Source of the DNA: Apium graveolens
Taxonomy: Eukaryota; Streptophyta; Magnoliopsida; Apiales; Apiaceae
Assembly (NCBI RefSeq): GCF_009905375.1
Contig: NC_133653.1
Coordinates: forward strand, 53,647,704-53,711,703
Length of the DNA stretch: 64,000 bases
Direction: 5' to 3'
Made by a program: the position numbers and the translations under genes. The notes beneath the pieces are model-generated. The model was given only the letters and a program-made list of their open reading frames with translations. It had not been told where the DNA came from and did not search any database. Shown here one piece after another: positions 61,864-64,000 of this stretch. Every line of letters starts with the position of its first letter. Positions within the stretch are counted from its first letter, which is position 1.

Positions 61864-62181
61864 TACAAATGTTGATGACATGAGGGATCTCTATCAGAAG
61901 ATACTAGACATTAGTTTTGTACATAATATATTTTTTTAGAGGGACTCTTTTTGCCCCCTGAGTTTTTTTCTCATAGGGTTTTACTCCGACGGGGTTTAAC
62001 GGAACCTTTTTTGTGGGTTTTTTTTCCGGTCATCAAAGGAGGCGATATTATCTAAATTTATGAGTACTTATTTACTCTTCAGTTAGATGATATTCTTTTA
62101 TAAAATGAAGGAAACTCTGTCCCTTCGAATTATATTCTTTATTGAAATCAATGGAATTAATTTCACTCTAAAAAAGAAGAT
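61864..62181. other. Unassigned intergenic stretch
   Basis: AT-rich sequence with no convincing frame. A patch at about 61939-62010 (GGACTCTTTTTGCCCCCTGAG ... GGGTTTTACTCCGACGGGG) resembles a pyrimidine/GGGTTTT motif found in many plant retroelement termini, but I cannot name a family. Confidence 0.4.
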
Positions 62182-62250
62182 GGAATTATAGAACACTTGT
62201 TTTTTGAATGTACTATTGTTGAGAAAATATGAAAGGATGTGCTGGACTAG
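62182..62250 (+). pseudogene. LINE reverse-transcriptase zinc-binding remnant (zf-RVT-like)
   Basis: The + strand encodes GIIEHLFFECTIVEKI, a TGA, then KDVLD. The E-H-L-F-F-E-C pattern is the hallmark of the zf-RVT domain at the end of plant LINE reverse transcriptases, where Trp is expected at the TGA. Only this scrap is recognisable. Confidence 0.65.
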
Positions 62251-62307
62251 TCGGGATTTAGAAGACATGTGCAAGGTTGGAAAGCTAAACAGGGTCGGGG
62301 CAAACGA

Positions 62308-62610
62308 ATTGGAAGCCCGATGCAAAATTTAAAAAATGGGCACTAATTTATATTTCAATATAAATGCAAAATTAGAAAATTTTCGAAAAAAATGAACTAT
62401 CAAAATACATTGTAAATAAGAAATATATTCCAAAAAATTCACTTAAAAAAGAGAAGAAAAAATTGGGCCCATGTGCGAAATTTTAAAAGTGGGCCTTACT
62501 TTAAATTTCCATAAAAATGCAAAATGAGATAAATTTCGATAAAAAAATGAACTATCAATATACATTGTAAACAAGCAATATATTCCAAAAAATTCACTTA
62601 GAAAGAGATA
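62308..62610. repeat. Diverged tandem duplication, unit about 150 bp
   Basis: Two copies (about 62308-62460 and 62461-62610) share AATGAACTATCAA.ATACATTGTAAA.AAG.AATATATTCCAAAAAATTCACTTA and a preceding GGGC...ATGCAAAAT part. They differ by scattered substitutions. Confidence 0.85.
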
Positions 62611-62722
62611 CTCTTCTCGCATATTTTTTAATAATGTCATCTAAAACACTTTCGATGTCCATGATCATGTCTCAGAGAAAAGTAAAGAAGTTTGGAGTTG
62701 AATAAATCTGTTTTAGGAAAAA

Positions 62723-63735
62723 TGTTAAGTCAAGATATCGGCAAGTCAATGATCAAGCAATATCGAGAAGTCATTTGAGAAGTCCCGGATGACTTATCGA
62801 GAAGTCCAAAATGGCTTATAGAGAAGTCCTAAAGATATCGACAAGTAAAATGAAGATGTGAAGATTGGAGATATCGATATGTCATTTCTACATGTAGAGA
62901 ACTTAGAGATACCGACAAGTCAAATGAAGATGTGAAGAATTTGAGATATCGACAAGTCAATTTCTCATTAGAGATCTCAGAGATATCGACAAGTCAAAAA
63001 ATATATAGAGATCTCAGAGACCTCGACAAATCAATTCTATATGTAGAGATCTCGGACATCTCGACAAGTCATTTCACATGCAAAGATTAAGAGATCTCAA
63101 CAAGTCAAATATACTTATAGAGAACTCAAAGATCTCGATAAGTCATTATACTTATCGAGATGTCACTTCTCTATATATGCCTCTCAAATATAGAATGCAA
63201 ATAATTTAAAATTCAAGATTATTAGTCAACAAACGATCTATCAACTAGATTGAAAAGTCTACAGAGTAGCTGGAGAAAATACAAGATCAAGGGCCAAGAT
63301 TAAATGGATAAAGGATGGTCACAGACCTGCAAGATTCTGCACAGATTTGCTAAGCTAGAAATGGAAATAGAAAAAGGTTGCTTTAGAAAAGAGTTTAGTA
63401 CATTTTAGTACAAGTCTTGTAAACCCGTGTTGCTAGTGTATAAAGCATGCATTGGTTCTTAGTTTAGAAGAAACAAATATATTCATATTTTCTTGTATTC
63501 TCTCAAGGAAAAAGCCGGGTTCTTATATTTTTAAGAACACAAAATTTGTAACAAGACAAACTTAATTAATACAAATTAAGTGAGTTTTGAAATATTGTGT
63601 TTGTTGCTTTATTTCAGTTAAACATAATATCTCTGCAAATTATAAACTGCTTTGTTCATAATTATCCAAATTGTTAAAAAGACTAAAAATCTAGAAAACA
63701 CATTCACCCCCCTGTGTTGTACTCAATGTCTAACA
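62723..63735 (+). repeat. Element E 5' LTR (about 1013 bp)
   Basis: It opens TGTTAAGTC and closes GTCTAACA, inverted ends like those of elements A and C. A primer binding site follows at once. A TATATATG box at 63172-63179 follows an array of short repeats (62733-63165), so U3 probably ends near 63200. The 3' LTR lies beyond the window, so the left boundary rests only on the terminal motif. Confidence 0.78.
62733..63165 (+). repeat. 16-mer array in the element E LTR
   Basis: At least 12 imperfect copies of AGATATCGACAAGTCA are spaced about 25-45 bases apart, including copies at 62733, 62833, 62942 and 62980 with at most two changes. Confidence 0.9.
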
Positions 63736-63737
63736 AG

Positions 63738-63748
63738 TGGTATCAGAG
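63738..63748 (+). other. Element E primer binding site
   Basis: TGGTATCAGAG begins two bases after the LTR end and matches the first 11 bases of the usual initiator tRNA-Met site. Confidence 0.85.
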
Positions 63749-63785
63749 TAAAATCTGAAAGTAAACAGATAAAGATCTTGGAAGT

Positions 63786-64000
63786 ATGAGTGCACAAAAG
63801 ATAAGCAGTATCAAGATTCCATCCTTCTATAAAATCAACTATACATTTTGGAAAAAGAAAATGAAGTTGTTCAAGGATGGCCAACACACTGTATATTCAG
63901 ATTCTCAAGAATGGCCCTTTTACTCCCATAAAAAGGGTTAAGGAATCTACTGATGGAGACATGGTCATCCGAGCTCATTATACTCCTAAAGACCCCTCAA
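63786..64000 (+). pseudogene. Element E gag start, frameshifted and cut by window end
   Basis: The ATG at 63786 starts MSAQKISSIKIPSFYKINY, similar in layout to the gag start of element C, with FWKKKMKLF following. The first frame ends at TAA 63939-63941. From about 63885 another frame carries the expected continuation (NGPFTPIKRVKESTDGDMVI) to the window end, so a one-base indel lies near 63885. Confidence 0.82.

Noticed and set aside
1..64000. tRNA and rRNA genes
   Set aside because: I looked for the GGTTCRANNCC B-box and for rRNA blocks and found none. The TGGTATCAGAGC hits are retrotransposon primer binding sites, not tRNA genes.

Overview
The window is plant nuclear DNA. It holds two multi-exon genes with GT-AG introns, a class B DnaJ chaperone and a homeobox-DDT (RINGLET) protein found only in plants, set among LTR retrotransposons of the Ty3/gypsy and Ty1/copia families. 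All five retrotransposons show initiator-Met-tRNA-type primer binding sites. The protein families fit a eudicot. The element style suggests an asterid, possibly Apiaceae, but that is a guess.

Layout. 1-7699: a decayed Ty3/gypsy element on the + strand (element D), its 5' LTR cut by the window edge. 8250-10144: an intact three-exon DnaJ gene on the + strand. 10930-21693: an intact RLT gene on the - strand, for which I could place 18 exons that join in frame to 1696 codons. Its introns hold a Stowaway-like MITE and two local tandem repeats. 21694-24201: AT-rich intergenic DNA with a degenerate repeat cluster.

24202-61858 is one nested block on the - strand. The host is a SIRE/Maximus-like Ty1/copia element (A, about 11.2 kb once its inserts are subtracted) with target-site duplication TTAGT. 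A Ty3/gypsy element with 3.7-kb LTRs (B, 43404-56685, duplication GACAT) sits inside A's reverse transcriptase. A second copia element (C, 27228-40387, duplication GAGTT) sits inside A's post-pol reading frame. The reading frame of A continues across both insertion points once the insert and one duplication copy are ignored, so both insertions are precise. LTR divergence by eye is about 1.15% for C (15 substitutions, no indel, in 1307 bp), about 2.7% for A, about 2-3% for the part of B that I compared, and about 11% in the first 80 bp of D. This gives the order D, then A and B, then C.

61864-64000: a LINE reverse-transcriptase scrap, a roughly 150-bp tandem duplication, and the 5' LTR, primer binding site and broken gag start of another copia element (E) on the + strand.

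No element keeps an intact gag-pol, so each would need help in trans to move. The least explained material is (i) the long post-pol reading frames of A and C, (ii) a 222-codon open frame in the leader of B, ahead of gag, and (iii) a private short sequence motif repeated many times in each copia element: a 9-mer in A, hairpin-forming repeats in C and a 16-mer array in the LTR of E.
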